From Rhodovulum sp. PH10 (GTDB lineage Bacteria; Pseudomonadota; Alphaproteobacteria; Rhizobiales; Xanthobacteraceae), in NCBI RefSeq assembly GCF_000293785.1, contig NZ_AKZI01000001.1, forward strand, positions 1 through 64,000: a stretch of DNA of 64,000 bases, in the 5' to 3' direction. Position numbers and translations under genes: made by a program. The notes under the pieces were generated by a model, which worked only from the letters and a program-made list of their open reading frames with translations, had not been told where the DNA came from and ran no database searches. Shown piece by piece: positions 1 through 8,551 of this stretch (its first letter is position 1; each line of letters starts with the position of its first letter).

Positions 1-27
1 GCCTGCCCGTGTTCGGCACGTGACGTT

Positions 28-53
28 CGCAAGTCGGGCAAGCCCGACTTGCG
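28..53. repeat. Perfect 12-bp inverted repeat with 2-nt spacer
   Basis: Two perfectly complementary 12-base arms (28-39 and 42-53) are separated only by AA. A stop codon (TGA at 21-23) closes a frame running in from the window edge, so this palindrome may lie just past the 3' end of a gene truncated by the boundary. There is no T-run after it, so it is not a canonical Rho-independent terminator. The tiny loop suggests a DNA-level palindrome as much as an RNA hairpin. Confidence 0.6.
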
Positions 54-365
54 TGGGTTGCGGGGCGAACGCCGGCCGCGGCGTCGAAAAGCTCACCGAT
101 ATCGGCATCGCTTTTCTCCTGGCCTCCGGCAGTTCGCGCCGCAACGCAGCCCGCGTCCGAGTTTCCAAACGGGCTCTAACCACCCGGATCTCCCGACGAG
201 CGGTGCTTTTCTTCTCTTCACCTCGCCCCGCTCGGAGCCTCTTTTCATCTCTCCCCGCTCGCGGGGAGAGGTCGACGCGCGAAGCGCGGCGGGTGACGGG
301 CGGCTTCGAGCCGGGCACCTGCGCCATCGCCCTTCCGAGCGAAAAATCCTCGCGGAGACGCAGAC
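54..365. other. Intergenic region with a CTCTCCCC hairpin
   Basis: I see no convincing gene here; the open frames that cross it lack family resemblance. It contains a hairpin at 249-270 whose arms are CTCTCCCCGC and GCGGGGAGAG, a member of an intergenic hairpin family seen again near 3917, 36000, 53020, 53110 and 57228. The 5' end of the cupin gene follows at 366. Confidence 0.5.
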
Positions 366-785
366 ATGACCGCCGACGAGGTGATCGCCCTGCTCGGCCT
401 CGTGCCGCACCCCGAGGGCGGGCATTTCCGGGAAACGTTTCGTGACCCGACCGAGGTGGCGCCGGGCCGCGCCGCCTCGACCGCGATCTATTTTCTGCTG
501 GCGAAGGGCGAGCGCTCGCACTGGCACCGGGTCGATGCCGCGGAGGTGTGGCACTGGCACGGCGGCGCGCCGCTGCGGCTGTCGGTCGCCGCCGACCGCG
601 CGACGCCCGAGACCGTGACGCTCGGCCAGAATCTGGCGGCTGGCGAGCGGCCGCAGGCGGTGGTGCCGGCACATGCCTGGCAGGCGGCGGAATCGCTCGG
701 CGACTGGACGCTCGTCGGCTGCACCGTCGCGCCGGGCTTCTCGTTCGAGACCTTCGAGCTCGCCCCGCCCGATTTTGCGCCGTAG
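366..785 (+). CDS. DUF985 / cupin-5 family protein
   Basis: The 139-residue product matches the small single-domain cupin family DUF985. It begins with the typical helix and then HPEGGHFRETF around residues 15-25, followed by a run of beta strands with a WHWHGG segment near residue 62 that fits a cupin metal or ligand pocket. Members of this family are soluble and mostly of unknown function; a sugar- or nucleotide-related role is only a guess. The ATG at 366 puts the conserved motif at the usual distance from the N-terminus. The gene is convergent with the phosphatase gene that ends at 819 on the other strand. Confidence 0.85.
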   Translation: MTADEVIALLGLVPHPEGGHFRETFRDPTEVAPGRAASTAIYFLLAKGERSHWHRVDAAEVWHWHGGAPLRLSVAADRATPETVTLGQNLAAGERPQAVVPAHAWQAAESLGDWTLVGCTVAPGFSFETFELAPPDFAP

Positions 786-818
786 CCGAGCGGCCCCAGA
801 GCGGCCCGGCAGCACTTC

Positions 819-1850
819 TCATCCGTTTTGGGCGGCCCCGACCGCCCCACCCGAGCGCGCTCCCACGAGACGCCACCGCGTGCCGACATCCCCCCCCGAG
901 AGGCGTCCGAACAACCTGGACGTCAGGGCAGTAGCGAGGATCGCCACGGCGATCCCGCCCAGGATATCGACGAGGTAGTGGCTGCCGTGCACGGGCGTCG
1001 CTACCAACATCAATCCTTCGACCGCCAAGAACAGCCATCTGAGCCAAGGCACGTGCCAGGCGGCGCGTGCGTACAGGACGGCAGATGCCGCATGATAGGA
1101 GGGGAACGAGATCAGGCCGACCATCTCCGGACGTGTTCCGTCCGGGGCTCCGGATCTGAGCCATTCGATCGGTGCGAGCATTTTCCCCCCGGTCATCAGC
1201 GACAGATGAGGGTGATCAGCTGCCGAGATGTGAAGATGATCGTAAGTGCCGATCGCCGGCAGGATCAGCGCAACGAGCATCGTCACCAGGAGCGCGAGAG
1301 CCATTGCAACGATCAACTCGTATAGAGGCGTCGCCTTCTTGCCGCCGGCCAGCACCACCGCCAGCACAAAAGGCTGAAGGAAGATGGAATTGTAGGCCAT
1401 ACGCGCAATGTGGTCGAAACCGGGGTGGCGGTCGAACCAGGCGAGATAGGCCCGCCAGTCGAATCCCAGCAGCGCATCTGCGGTCGCCAGCCAATCATCG
1501 ACGAAAGGGAAACCGCGGCCGGTATAAAATACTTGGCACGAAGCAGGAAAGCCGCTCAGCATGCCGAGTATGATCAAAGCAATGGAATTACAGAAAGTAG
1601 CAATACGCACGTCGTGTCGAACGAATTGGTAGAACAAGCCCACCGGTGCGAACACCGCCGCCAAGCACAGGATCTGCCATGCCACCGACATCGGCCCGAG
1701 GGCGACATAAATGAGGAAAACCGACGCGATCGGAAGCGTGACGGCCGCGGCGACACAAAAGGAGCGCGCGCTTTCGGCTACGCACTTGCGCGGGTCGACA
1801 AAAGGCATGATCGAAAACCCAACCAAAATTGGCGGACAATATTTTTGCAA
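819..1850 (-). CDS. PAP2-superfamily membrane phosphatase
   Basis: A polytopic membrane protein with several hydrophobic helices (for example around residues 35-55, 60-77, 180-200 and 270-285). Two PAP2 signature blocks are visible: SFPSYHAAS at about 248-256 and HGSHYLVDILGG at about 288-299, which supply the two catalytic histidines (about 253 and 291) and the Asp of the charge relay. The arrangement matches the Aur1/Ipt1-like PAP2 subgroup, which acts on lipid phosphates or inositol phospholipid head groups. The substrate is not determinable from sequence. An alternative start is the ATG at 1808 (MPFVD); neither start has a clear ribosome binding site. Confidence 0.8.
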   Translation of the reverse strand: MQKYCPPILVGFSIMPFVDPRKCVAESARSFCVAAAVTLPIASVFLIYVALGPMSVAWQILCLAAVFAPVGLFYQFVRHDVRIATFCNSIALIILGMLSGFPASCQVFYTGRGFPFVDDWLATADALLGFDWRAYLAWFDRHPGFDHIARMAYNSIFLQPFVLAVVLAGGKKATPLYELIVAMALALLVTMLVALILPAIGTYDHLHISAADHPHLSLMTGGKMLAPIEWLRSGAPDGTRPEMVGLISFPSYHAASAVLYARAAWHVPWLRWLFLAVEGLMLVATPVHGSHYLVDILGGIAVAILATALTSRLFGRLSGGDVGTRWRLVGARSGGAVGAAQNG

Positions 1851-2486
1851 TGTTTTTATCCAGAGATCATGGCCGCCAATTGCTCACGATCGGTTAACCG
1901 AGGAGGCCCCCAGCACCCGTTTTTACAAACTTATAATAGGTTTTACCACGATGCGAAAATTCGCTTGTCGACCCTCGGTCTCGGAACGCTACACGGGGTC
2001 CCACGTCGCCGGCAGGATCACCAACACGGCCGGACGATCGGAAAAACGACAAGATAAAATGCGGACACGGAGCACGGTCGATGCCGATGACGGATCGACG
2101 AGAGCGTCCCCACTCGTCGCCACCCAAGCAGGAACCCGGAAGCGCGATGACGTCACCGGCTCGCTTGGTCTCCGCGCGCGCCAGGTGATGAACACGAGAG
2201 CCGAATGCCGAGGGTTTCAGCTGGAGCCGGAGGGGCGCCGAGCACACCGATATCATCGCCGGGCCGGCCGCAGGCCCGCCACCCGGTGATCCATCGAATC
2301 GAAAAGAAAGACGTTCTTCGATCTCGACGGATGCGCGGGCCGAAGCCCGCGCATCCTCGATTCATGCATCCGACGCGATGTGTGCGATCCATGGTGCACA
2401 CGGAGCCCGCCGATGCTTGCTCAGTCTACGCTCCCGCCACCTTTCGCGGCCCGGCAGCGCCGGCCCGCCCGCGGGCAGAGCGAAAC
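1851..2486. other. Long intergenic region between PAP2 and apt
   Basis: This stretch between the 5' end of the phosphatase gene and the 3' end of apt holds no ORF with family resemblance. Its left part (1851-1960) is relatively AT-rich and probably carries the promoter of the phosphatase gene. Its right part contains a two-hairpin intergenic repeat, described separately at 2253-2356. Confidence 0.45.
2253..2356 (+). repeat. Two-hairpin intergenic repeat, copy A
   Basis: About 104 bases. The first half pairs ATCGCCGGG with a slightly degenerate CCCGGTGAT, and the second half is a perfect hairpin with arms GGATGCGCGGGC (2329-2340) and GCCCGCGCATCC (2345-2356) around CGAA. The same layout and much of the sequence recur at 36171-36270 (opposite strand) and at 63913 to the window end. 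It resembles palindromic intergenic elements common in Bradyrhizobium-like genomes. Confidence 0.75.
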
Positions 2487-3035
2487 TCAATCGCCCTCGA
2501 ACTGCACCAGCGTGCGCACCGGCACGTCGAGCCGGCGCAACTTGTCGGCGCCGCCGAGGTCGGGCAGGTCGATGATAAAGCAGGCGGCCAAGACTTCCGC
2601 GCCGAGCTGGCGCAGGAGCTTCACCGCGCCTTCCGCGGTGCCGCCGGTGGCGATCAGATCGTCGACCAGCACCACCCGCTCGTGCGCCTGCACGGCGTCG
2701 GCGTGCATCTCCATCTCGTCGAGGCCGTATTCCAGCGAATAGGCGATGCTCACCCGCTTGTGCGGCAGCTTGCCCTTCTTGCGGATCGGCACGAAGCCGG
2801 CCGACACCTGATGCGCCACCGCCCCGCCGATGATGAAGCCGCGCGCCTCGATGCCGGCGACCTTGTCGATCTTCATGCCGGCCCAGGGCTGGACCAGCTC
2901 GTCGATCGCGCGGCGGAAGGCCCGCGGGTCGCCGAGCAGGGTGGTGATGTCGTGAAACAGGATGCCGGGCTTCGGATAATCCGGAATCGAGCGGATCGAC
3001 GCCTTGAGGTCGTTCTCGAGAGCGGGACTGATCAT
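2487..3035 (-). CDS. apt: Adenine phosphoribosyltransferase
   Basis: The 182-residue cytosolic enzyme condenses adenine with PRPP to give AMP in purine salvage. The PRPP-binding block [13 protein letters not shown] lies at about residues 121-133, and the N-terminal [15 protein letters not shown] and central GIEARGFI segments are diagnostic of bacterial Apt. The ATG at 3035 gives the normal family length (about 170-185 residues); the frame stays open upstream but shows no family similarity there. The gene stands alone. Confidence 0.95.
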   Translation of the reverse strand: MISPALENDLKASIRSIPDYPKPGILFHDITTLLGDPRAFRRAIDELVQPWAGMKIDKVAGIEARGFIIGGAVAHQVSAGFVPIRKKGKLPHKRVSIAYSLEYGLDEMEMHADAVQAHERVVLVDDLIATGGTAEGAVKLLRQLGAEVLAACFIIDLPDLGGADKLRRLDVPVRTLVQFEGD

Positions 3036-3077
3036 CGTCTTGCAATCTGAAGGGGGTGGGACTCGGGGACCGGTGGA

Positions 3078-3127
3078 GACACGGGACCTATCGGACACGG
3101 GACTTGTCGGGACACGGGACTTGCAGG
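3078..3127 (+). repeat. Three-unit 16-17-bp tandem repeat
   Basis: Three units beginning GACACGGGAC follow one another at 3078-3093, 3094-3110 and 3111-3127, with small differences at their 3' ends. They lie between the divergent starts of apt and the small membrane protein gene, so they are in a promoter region. Confidence 0.7.
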
Positions 3128-3176
3128 GCGGCTCACTGTGGCGAACCATGGCGCGGAGCACAACCGGAGAGCCGCC

Positions 3177-3377
3177 ATGGACGAAACCTCGCAAAAGATC
3201 GTCGTCGTCGATCTTCGCATCCCCTTTTTTCGACTGGTGCTGTTCCTCGTCAAGCTCAGCCTGGCGGCGATTCCGGCCGCGATCATTCTGGGGCTGATCG
3301 GCTTCGCGGTGTCGGCGATCCTCGCCACTCTGTTCGGCGGGCACATGGACGTCATGATGCGGCGCTGGAACATGTGA
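3177..3377 (+). CDS. Small predicted membrane protein
   Basis: A 66-residue protein with a short polar N-terminus, then a long hydrophobic stretch from about residue 17 to 53 that could form one long or two short transmembrane helices with glycine-rich turns. The end is basic and Met-rich. I do not recognise a named family. The start at the ATG at 3177 (MDETSQ) is preferred over the ATG at 3138 because the hydrophobic protein then begins with a compact soluble tail. It is divergent from apt, with a three-unit tandem repeat in the gap. Confidence 0.5.
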   Translation: MDETSQKIVVVDLRIPFFRLVLFLVKLSLAAIPAAIILGLIGFAVSAILATLFGGHMDVMMRRWNM

Positions 3378-3418
3378 GCGGATGCGCCGGCCGCCCGTGC
3401 GGCCGGTCCCTTGCGGCC

Positions 3419-3880
3419 TCACCAATACGCCCGCATCAGCTCGCGTGCAAAGGTCGGCTCGCGGATCGTGCCGCGCGGGGCGAAGCCGGTGATGTGAGGC
3501 TTGATGTCGAGCACCGGCGTGCCGGCGACCGCGTCGAGCCCGCGCACCCGCAGCCGCAGACCGTCGACCGCGACCAGCGCGCAGGTGGTGACGCCGATCC
3601 GGTTCGGCCGCGAGCGGGCCGGCTGGGCGAGGATGCCGACCCGCGGCCAGTCGGTGCGCTCGCGCGGGTGGCGGGCGCCGCGCTCCACCGCCTCCTCGGA
3701 CACGAGGTGCATGTGGAACACCACCGTGACGTGGCTGAAGGAGGAGAGGCCGAGCGTCGCCTCCGGGCTCAGCTGCGCCGGATCGAGCACAATCTCCGCC
3801 TCGACGGCATCCCAGCCGTCGTCGGTCGGCTCGGCGCGCCCGCCCAAAACTTCGCCGATCGGCTCGAGAACGATCGCCAT
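3419..3880 (-). CDS. TsaA/TrmO-domain protein (possible tRNA methyltransferase)
   Basis: The 153-residue protein contains the TsaA/TrmO beta-barrel signature: a [19 protein letters not shown] block near residues 76-94 and a [10 protein letters not shown] block near residues 121-130. E. coli TrmO uses S-adenosylmethionine to methylate N6-threonylcarbamoyladenosine 37 in certain tRNAs. This protein is shorter than TrmO and lacks its C-terminal extension, so the tRNA methyltransferase role is a family-level inference. It lies on the same strand just downstream of mtnP, with a CTCCCCGC hairpin between them (3917-3935), so co-transcription is possible but not clear. Confidence 0.75.
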   Translation of the reverse strand: MAIVLEPIGEVLGGRAEPTDDGWDAVEAEIVLDPAQLSPEATLGLSSFSHVTVVFHMHLVSEEAVERGARHPRERTDWPRVGILAQPARSRPNRIGVTTCALVAVDGLRLRVRGLDAVAGTPVLDIKPHITGFAPRGTIREPTFARELMRAYW

Positions 3881-3916
3881 GCTTCCCCTACCCTCTTCAT
3901 GCGCGTTCCTGCACCT

Positions 3917-3935
3917 CTCCCCGCAGTGCGGGGAG
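3917..3935. repeat. CTCCCCGC/GCGGGGAG hairpin
   Basis: Eight-base arms (3917-3924 and 3928-3935) around AGT lie between the mtnP and TrmO-like genes. It belongs to the same hairpin family as those at 249-270 and near 53020. Confidence 0.6.
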
Positions 3936-3994
3936 CGGGAGAACCGGCCCGATCCGCCTCACGCCCCGTTTCGCGGGGGCGAGGGAGAGCGGGC

Positions 3995-4870
3995 TCACCC
4001 GTTCAAGACCCGTCCGGCGACCGCATCGAGCTTCTTCAGCAGCGCCGGGTCGCGCGCCTCGGGGGCGGTGATCAGGGCATTGTCGAGCGCGCGGTCGGAG
4101 CCGTTCGGGCACGCCTCGTGCTCGCGGGGGAAATCGCGCGCCAGCCTCGCGACCAGCCGCTTCGCCTTCTCGGCGTTGCCGGTGAGGACCGTGACGATGT
4201 CCTGCACGGTGACGGCATCGTGGTCGGGGTGCCAGCAGTCGAAGTCGGTCACCATCGCCACCGTCGCGTAGCAAATCTCCGCCTCGCGGGCGAGCTTGGC
4301 CTCCGGCAGGTTGGTCATGCCGATCACCGAATAGCCCGCCTGCTTGTAGGTGATGCTCTCGGCGTAGCTCGAGAATTGAGGGCCCTCAATGCACACGTAG
4401 GTGCCGTCGCGCACCACCGTGATGTCTTCCGCCATCGCCGCCTCGGCGAGATGGATGCGCAGCCGCGGCGAGACGGGGTGCGCCATCGACACGTGCGCCA
4501 CGCACCCGGTGCCGAAGAACGAGGTGGCGCGGGCAAAAGTGCGGTCGACGAACTGGTCGACCAGCACGAAGGTGCCGGGCGGCAGCTCCTCCTTGAACGA
4601 GCCGCAGGCCGACAGCGACACCAGGTCGGTGACGCCGACGCGCTTCATCGCGTCGATGTTCGCGCGATAATTGATGTCGGTCGGCGACAGGCGGTGGCCC
4701 TTGTCGTGGCGCGACAGGAAGACGATCGGCAGCCCGGCGATCTCGCCCATCAGGAGCGGCCCGGAGGTCTCGCCCCACGGGCTCTCGACCCGCTTCTCGA
4801 CCACCTTCTCCAATCCCGGCAGATCGTAAATGCCCGACCCGCCGATGATGCCCAGAACCGATTTGGCCAT
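3995..4870 (-). CDS. mtnP: S-methyl-5'-thioadenosine phosphorylase
   Basis: The 291-residue enzyme is a class II purine nucleoside phosphorylase that splits 5'-methylthioadenosine into adenine and 5-methylthioribose 1-phosphate, the first step of methionine salvage. Visible signatures are GGSGIYDLPGLE at residues 9-20, SRHDKGH near 53-59, and the MTAP-type IEGPQFSSYAES block near 162-173. The adenine it releases can be recycled by Apt, encoded close by. The ATG at 4870 gives the normal family length. It is divergent from proC. Confidence 0.92.
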   Translation of the reverse strand: MAKSVLGIIGGSGIYDLPGLEKVVEKRVESPWGETSGPLLMGEIAGLPIVFLSRHDKGHRLSPTDINYRANIDAMKRVGVTDLVSLSACGSFKEELPPGTFVLVDQFVDRTFARATSFFGTGCVAHVSMAHPVSPRLRIHLAEAAMAEDITVVRDGTYVCIEGPQFSSYAESITYKQAGYSVIGMTNLPEAKLAREAEICYATVAMVTDFDCWHPDHDAVTVQDIVTVLTGNAEKAKRLVARLARDFPREHEACPNGSDRALDNALITAPEARDPALLKKLDAVAGRVLNG

Positions 4871-5089
4871 AATCGCCTCGATGTCTCGCGTCAGTGAACC
4901 CGGAACAGTGAACCGATCGGAACAGTAACTTGCATCGCTGTGCGCAATCGCTCATCCCCTCGGCGAGCGTCGCCCCTCGGGCGCCGTCCGGCCGGCGGGA
5001 ATGCGCCCGCGGTTTTGGACGATGGCGCGGCGGCGGGTCAACGTGATTCGGCGGCCGGGCAGCGCCGCGCGAGAAAAGGACGAAGGCGG

Positions 5090-5995
5090 ATGGCCACGAC
5101 GGACAAGAGCGGCAAGGACGCGAGCACGGCGGCGGCCGCAGCGGCAGCGAGCACGGCGGCGACGGCCGCGGCGAAGCGGACGCTGGCGGAGATTTCGGGC
5201 GACGTCGTGCTGGTGGGCGCGGGCAAGATGGGCGGCGCGCTGCTCGACGGCTGGCTGGCGCTCGGGGTCGATCCGGGGCGGATCGCGGTGATCGAGCCCA
5301 AACCCTCGCCCGAGATGGCGGCGCAGGCGATCTCCGGGCTCCGCCTCAACCCCGATCCGGCGCGGCTGAAGCCCGCCGCGGTGGTCTTGGCGGTGAAGCC
5401 GCAGGTGGCGCCCGACGCGCTGCCGCCGCTCGCCGGCCTCGCCCGCGAGGGGACGGTGGTGATCTCGATCATGGCCGGCCGCCCGCTCGCCTATCTCGCG
5501 AGCGTGTTCGGCGAAAAATCCTCCGCCGTGCGGGCGATGCCCAACACGCCGGCGGCGATCGGCCGCGGCATGATCGTGGCGGTGCCGAACCCGCACGTCT
5601 CGGCCGGCCAGCACGCGCTCGCCAACGCGCTCCTGTCGGCGACCGGCAAGGTCGAGTGGGTCGAGGACGAGGGCTTGATCGACGCGGTGACCGCCGTGTC
5701 GGGCTCGGGCCCGGCCTATGTCTTCCTGCTGGTGGAGAGCCTCGCGCGCGCCGGCATCGCCGCCGGCCTGCCGCCCGCCCTGTCGCAGAAGATCGCGCGC
5801 GAGACGGTCGCGGGCTCGGGCGCGCTCCTCGCGCAGTCGCCGCTCGACGCCGCGACCTTGCGCAAGAACGTCACCTCGCCCGGCGGCACCACCGCCGCGG
5901 CGCTCGACGTCTTGATGGCGCCGGACGCGCTCGACCCCTTGATGGAGAAGGCGATCGCCGCCGCCACGAAACGCTCGCGCGAGCTCGCCGGCTGA
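5090..5995 (+). CDS. proC: Pyrroline-5-carboxylate reductase
   Basis: This 301-residue enzyme makes the last step of proline synthesis, reducing 1-pyrroline-5-carboxylate with NAD(P)H. The Rossmann motif VGAGKMGGALL is at about residues 42-52. Conserved AMPNTPA and SGSGPAYVF blocks follow, then the C-terminal dimerisation motif TSPGGTTAAAL. The N-terminus carries about 30 Ala/Ser/Thr-rich residues before the fold, which is longer than usual. The ATG at 5090 (MATTDK) is preferred over an upstream ATG at 4940 because the extra upstream sequence has no family match. Confidence 0.92.
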   Translation: MATTDKSGKDASTAAAAAAASTAATAAAKRTLAEISGDVVLVGAGKMGGALLDGWLALGVDPGRIAVIEPKPSPEMAAQAISGLRLNPDPARLKPAAVVLAVKPQVAPDALPPLAGLAREGTVVISIMAGRPLAYLASVFGEKSSAVRAMPNTPAAIGRGMIVAVPNPHVSAGQHALANALLSATGKVEWVEDEGLIDAVTAVSGSGPAYVFLLVESLARAGIAAGLPPALSQKIARETVAGSGALLAQSPLDAATLRKNVTSPGGTTAAALDVLMAPDALDPLMEKAIAAATKRSRELAG

Positions 5996-6092
5996 CCGCC
6001 GGCTGCGCTTCGTATTCCCTCGGCGCCGCCCGGCAGTCCGCGAAAGAAGGCCGGGCGTGCGGACCTCCCCCGAACCGCAACCGAGGACGACC

Positions 6093-7835
6093 ATGCGTCT
6101 TCTCTCGACGACCCTCGTCGCGCTGGTGATCGCCACCGGCACCGCCTTCGCGCAGATGCCGGCCCATGCGCCGGCGACCGATCCGAGCACCGGTCCGATC
6201 AGGGCCGAGGCGGTGACCGCCCGCCACGGCATGGTGGTGAGCCAGGAGGCGCAGGCGAGCAAAATCGGCGCCGACGTGCTCGCCCGTGGCGGCAATGCGG
6301 TCGATGCGGCGGTCGCCACCGCCTTCGCGCTCGCCGTGACGCTGCCGCGGGCCGGCAATCTCGGCGGCGGCGGTTTTTTGGTGCTGCACCGGGCGGACGG
6401 CAAGAACACCACCATCGATTTCCGCGAGAGCGCGCCGGCGGCGGCGACCGCCGACATGTTTCTCGATGCCGCCGGCAATGCCGATCCGGAAAAATCGCGG
6501 TCGGGCGCGCTCGGCATCGGCGTGCCGGGCAGCGTCGCCGGGCTCGCGCTCGCGCACGAGCGCTACGGCTCGGGGCGCTTCTCGCTCGCGGAGCTCATCG
6601 CGCCGGCGGAAAAGCTCGCCCGCGAAGGCGTGAGGGTCGAAGGCGATCTGCTCGATTCGCTGCTCCTGCTGGCGCCGCGCCTCGCCCGCTTTCCGGCGTC
6701 GAGAAGGATTTTTCTGAAGGCGGACGGCAGCGCGCCGGCCGAGGGCGAAAAGCTGGTGCAGACCGACCTCGCCGACACGCTGGCGGCGATCGCCAAGAAC
6801 GGACCAACCGCCTTTTACGAGGGGCCGATCGCGGACAAGATCGCGAATGCCGTACAGGCGGCGGGCGGCCGCATCACCACCGCCGACCTGGAAGCGTATC
6901 GCGCGGTCGAGCGTGAACCGGTCGTCGGCACGTATCGCGGGCACGAGGTGATCTCGATGGCGCCGCCCTCCTCCGGCGGCGTCCATCTGATCGAGATGCT
7001 GAACATTTTGGAGGGCTTCGACCTCGCCGCGCTGGGCGCCGGGTCGCCGAAGGCGCTGCATCTCGAGATCGAGGCGATGAAGCGCGCTTATGCCGACCGC
7101 GCCGCCTTTCTCGGCGATCCCGCCCGCACCGACCTGCCGCTCGAAAAGCTGATCTCGAAGAGCTACGCCGCCTCCCTCCGCAAGGACATCGACCCGGACC
7201 ACGCGACGCCGGCGGAAAAAATCAGGCCGGACAGCCCGGCGCTCGGCGGCGCCGCGCACGACACGACGCATCTCTCGGTGGTCGATCGCGGCGGCAACGC
7301 GGTGGCGCTGACGACCTCGCTCAACTTCAATTACGGGGTCGGGATGGTGGCGGAAGGCACCGGCGTGCTGCTCAACAACACGCTCGACGATTTCTCCGCA
7401 AAGCCCGGCGCGCCGAACGCATTCGGGCTGATCGGTGGCCCGGCCAACGCGCCGGGGCCGGACAAGCGGCCGCTCTCCTCGATGACGCCGGCCGTGGTGC
7501 TCGACGCCGGCAAGCCCGTGCTGGTGACCGGCGCGCCGGGCGGCAGCCGAATCATCTCCACCGTCCTGCAGGTGATCGTGAACCGGCTCGCCTTCGGCCT
7601 TTCACCGGCCGAGGCGGTCGCAGAACCGCGGGTGCATCACCAGTGGCGGCCGGACGTGGTGCTGGCCGAGCGCACGCTGCCGGCGGCGACCGTCGAGGCG
7701 CTGCGGGCGATGGGCCACCCGGTGCGGATGGCCTCGACCTTCGGTGCGGCCCACACGATCGCGGTCGGCCCGGACGGCAGCCTGGTCGGGGTCGCCGACC
7801 AGCGCTCGCGCGGCGCGTTCGCGGCGGGATTTTAG
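6093..7835 (+). CDS. ggt: Gamma-glutamyltransferase
   Basis: The 580-residue proenzyme is a periplasmic N-terminal nucleophile hydrolase that hydrolyses or transfers the gamma-glutamyl group of glutathione. The first ~21 residues form a classic signal peptide ending in AFA. The autoprocessing site is the TTHLSVVD motif, with Thr at about 391 becoming the new N-terminus of the small subunit, essentially the same position as in E. coli Ggt. The downstream PLSSMTP and GAPGGSRI blocks are also present. The start at 6093 places the signal peptide right at the N-terminus. It follows proC by about 100 bases. Confidence 0.95.
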   Translation: MRLLSTTLVALVIATGTAFAQMPAHAPATDPSTGPIRAEAVTARHGMVVSQEAQASKIGADVLARGGNAVDAAVATAFALAVTLPRAGNLGGGGFLVLHRADGKNTTIDFRESAPAAATADMFLDAAGNADPEKSRSGALGIGVPGSVAGLALAHERYGSGRFSLAELIAPAEKLAREGVRVEGDLLDSLLLLAPRLARFPASRRIFLKADGSAPAEGEKLVQTDLADTLAAIAKNGPTAFYEGPIADKIANAVQAAGGRITTADLEAYRAVEREPVVGTYRGHEVISMAPPSSGGVHLIEMLNILEGFDLAALGAGSPKALHLEIEAMKRAYADRAAFLGDPARTDLPLEKLISKSYAASLRKDIDPDHATPAEKIRPDSPALGGAAHDTTHLSVVDRGGNAVALTTSLNFNYGVGMVAEGTGVLLNNTLDDFSAKPGAPNAFGLIGGPANAPGPDKRPLSSMTPAVVLDAGKPVLVTGAPGGSRIISTVLQVIVNRLAFGLSPAEAVAEPRVHHQWRPDVVLAERTLPAATVEALRAMGHPVRMASTFGAAHTIAVGPDGSLVGVADQRSRGAFAAGF

Positions 7836-8255
7836 AACGATCCGAGAGCAGGACGCGGTGGGGCGGGTCGGGCGACCGAGCCGTCGCCACCGACGTCATC
7901 GCCCCGCGCCGATCGGCACCGGATGTAATTCGAACGGCGGTGCGCCGTCTCGGCGCATCCCGTCACGTCGCGAATCGAACAGTGCGGACGAATCGGGTCA
8001 GGAGACCTTGCGGCGGGCCTCGATCAGGCGACCGAGCTCGCGCCGGGCGCGGCCATGGCCGGGCGGGCGGGCGTTGACGCGGATCGACGAGGCGCTGCGA
8101 TAGTCGGGAACGAACAGAGGTGCGGTCTTGGATCGGCCGGCAGGCGGCGTCTGCGGCGAGCTGAAAACAGGAAGGGAGCGCGATAAAAGCGGCAACATCA
8201 CCTTCACCCGAAAATACGCCGGCCAGCCGTGATGACGACGTGCCGAAAAAAAAAC
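7836..8255. other. Intergenic region between ggt and tRNA-Gly
   Basis: No supported gene. A 100-codon minus-strand frame (7998-8300) runs through the tRNA gene, so it cannot be translated as it stands. A shorter version starting near 8200 has no recognisable family. On the minus strand the last bases next to the tRNA form a run of nine T, a likely termination signal for the tRNA transcript. Confidence 0.45.
8246..8254 (-). terminator. T-run after tRNA-Gly
   Basis: Nine consecutive T on the minus strand begin one base after the encoded CCA end of the tRNA. A U-run directly behind a folded tRNA is enough for intrinsic termination in many bacteria. Confidence 0.5.
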
Positions 8256-8330
8256 TGGAGCGGGCGAAGGGATTCGAACCCTCGACCCCAACCTTGGCAA
8301 GGTTGTGCTCTACCCCTGAGCTACACCCGC
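8256..8330 (-). tRNA. tRNA-Gly (anticodon GCC)
   Basis: A 75-base cloverleaf including an encoded CCA end. The acceptor stem pairs GCGGGTG with CGCCCGC (one G-T pair), followed by discriminator T. The D arm carries the usual GTAGCTCA...AGAGC, the T arm reads GGGTTCGAATCCC, and the anticodon loop is CTTGCCAAG with GCC (complement of 8296-8298). It decodes GGC/GGU glycine codons, GGC being heavily used in this GC-rich genome. Confidence 0.97.
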
Positions 8331-8361
8331 ATCCCGTGGCGGCACGTCCGCCGCGGCCGCA

Positions 8362-8390
8362 TTCCTACTCAAAGCCGGGGCGATTGGCAA
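8362..8390 (-). promoter_or_regulatory. Candidate sigma-70 promoter of tRNA-Gly
   Basis: On the minus strand a TTGCCA hexamer (8385-8390; one mismatch to TTGACA) stands 17 bases from TAGGAA (8362-8367), and the tRNA begins about 30 bases further on. The -35 box and spacing are good and the -10 is weak. Confidence 0.4.
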
Positions 8391-8551
8391 CCTCCGTCCG
8401 ACACCGAAAATCAACAAACCTGATGTGCGCACCGACACTGCCGGAAATGCTTGCTTTTCGGGCCTTGACGAGGGCAGGCGAGCCGGTTGCACTGCCTCGT
8501 GGCGGCCCCGAAAGCCGCCGCATCAGACTTTTTTCCAATGCCGTGATCAGC

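Noticed and set aside
3056-4897. A 613-codon plus-strand open frame
   Set aside because: It is antisense to the TrmO-like and mtnP genes, which have clear homology; the frame itself has none.
7998-8300. A 100-codon minus-strand frame reaching into tRNA-Gly
   Set aside because: The first third overlaps the tRNA, and the remainder has no recognised family or clear ribosome binding site.
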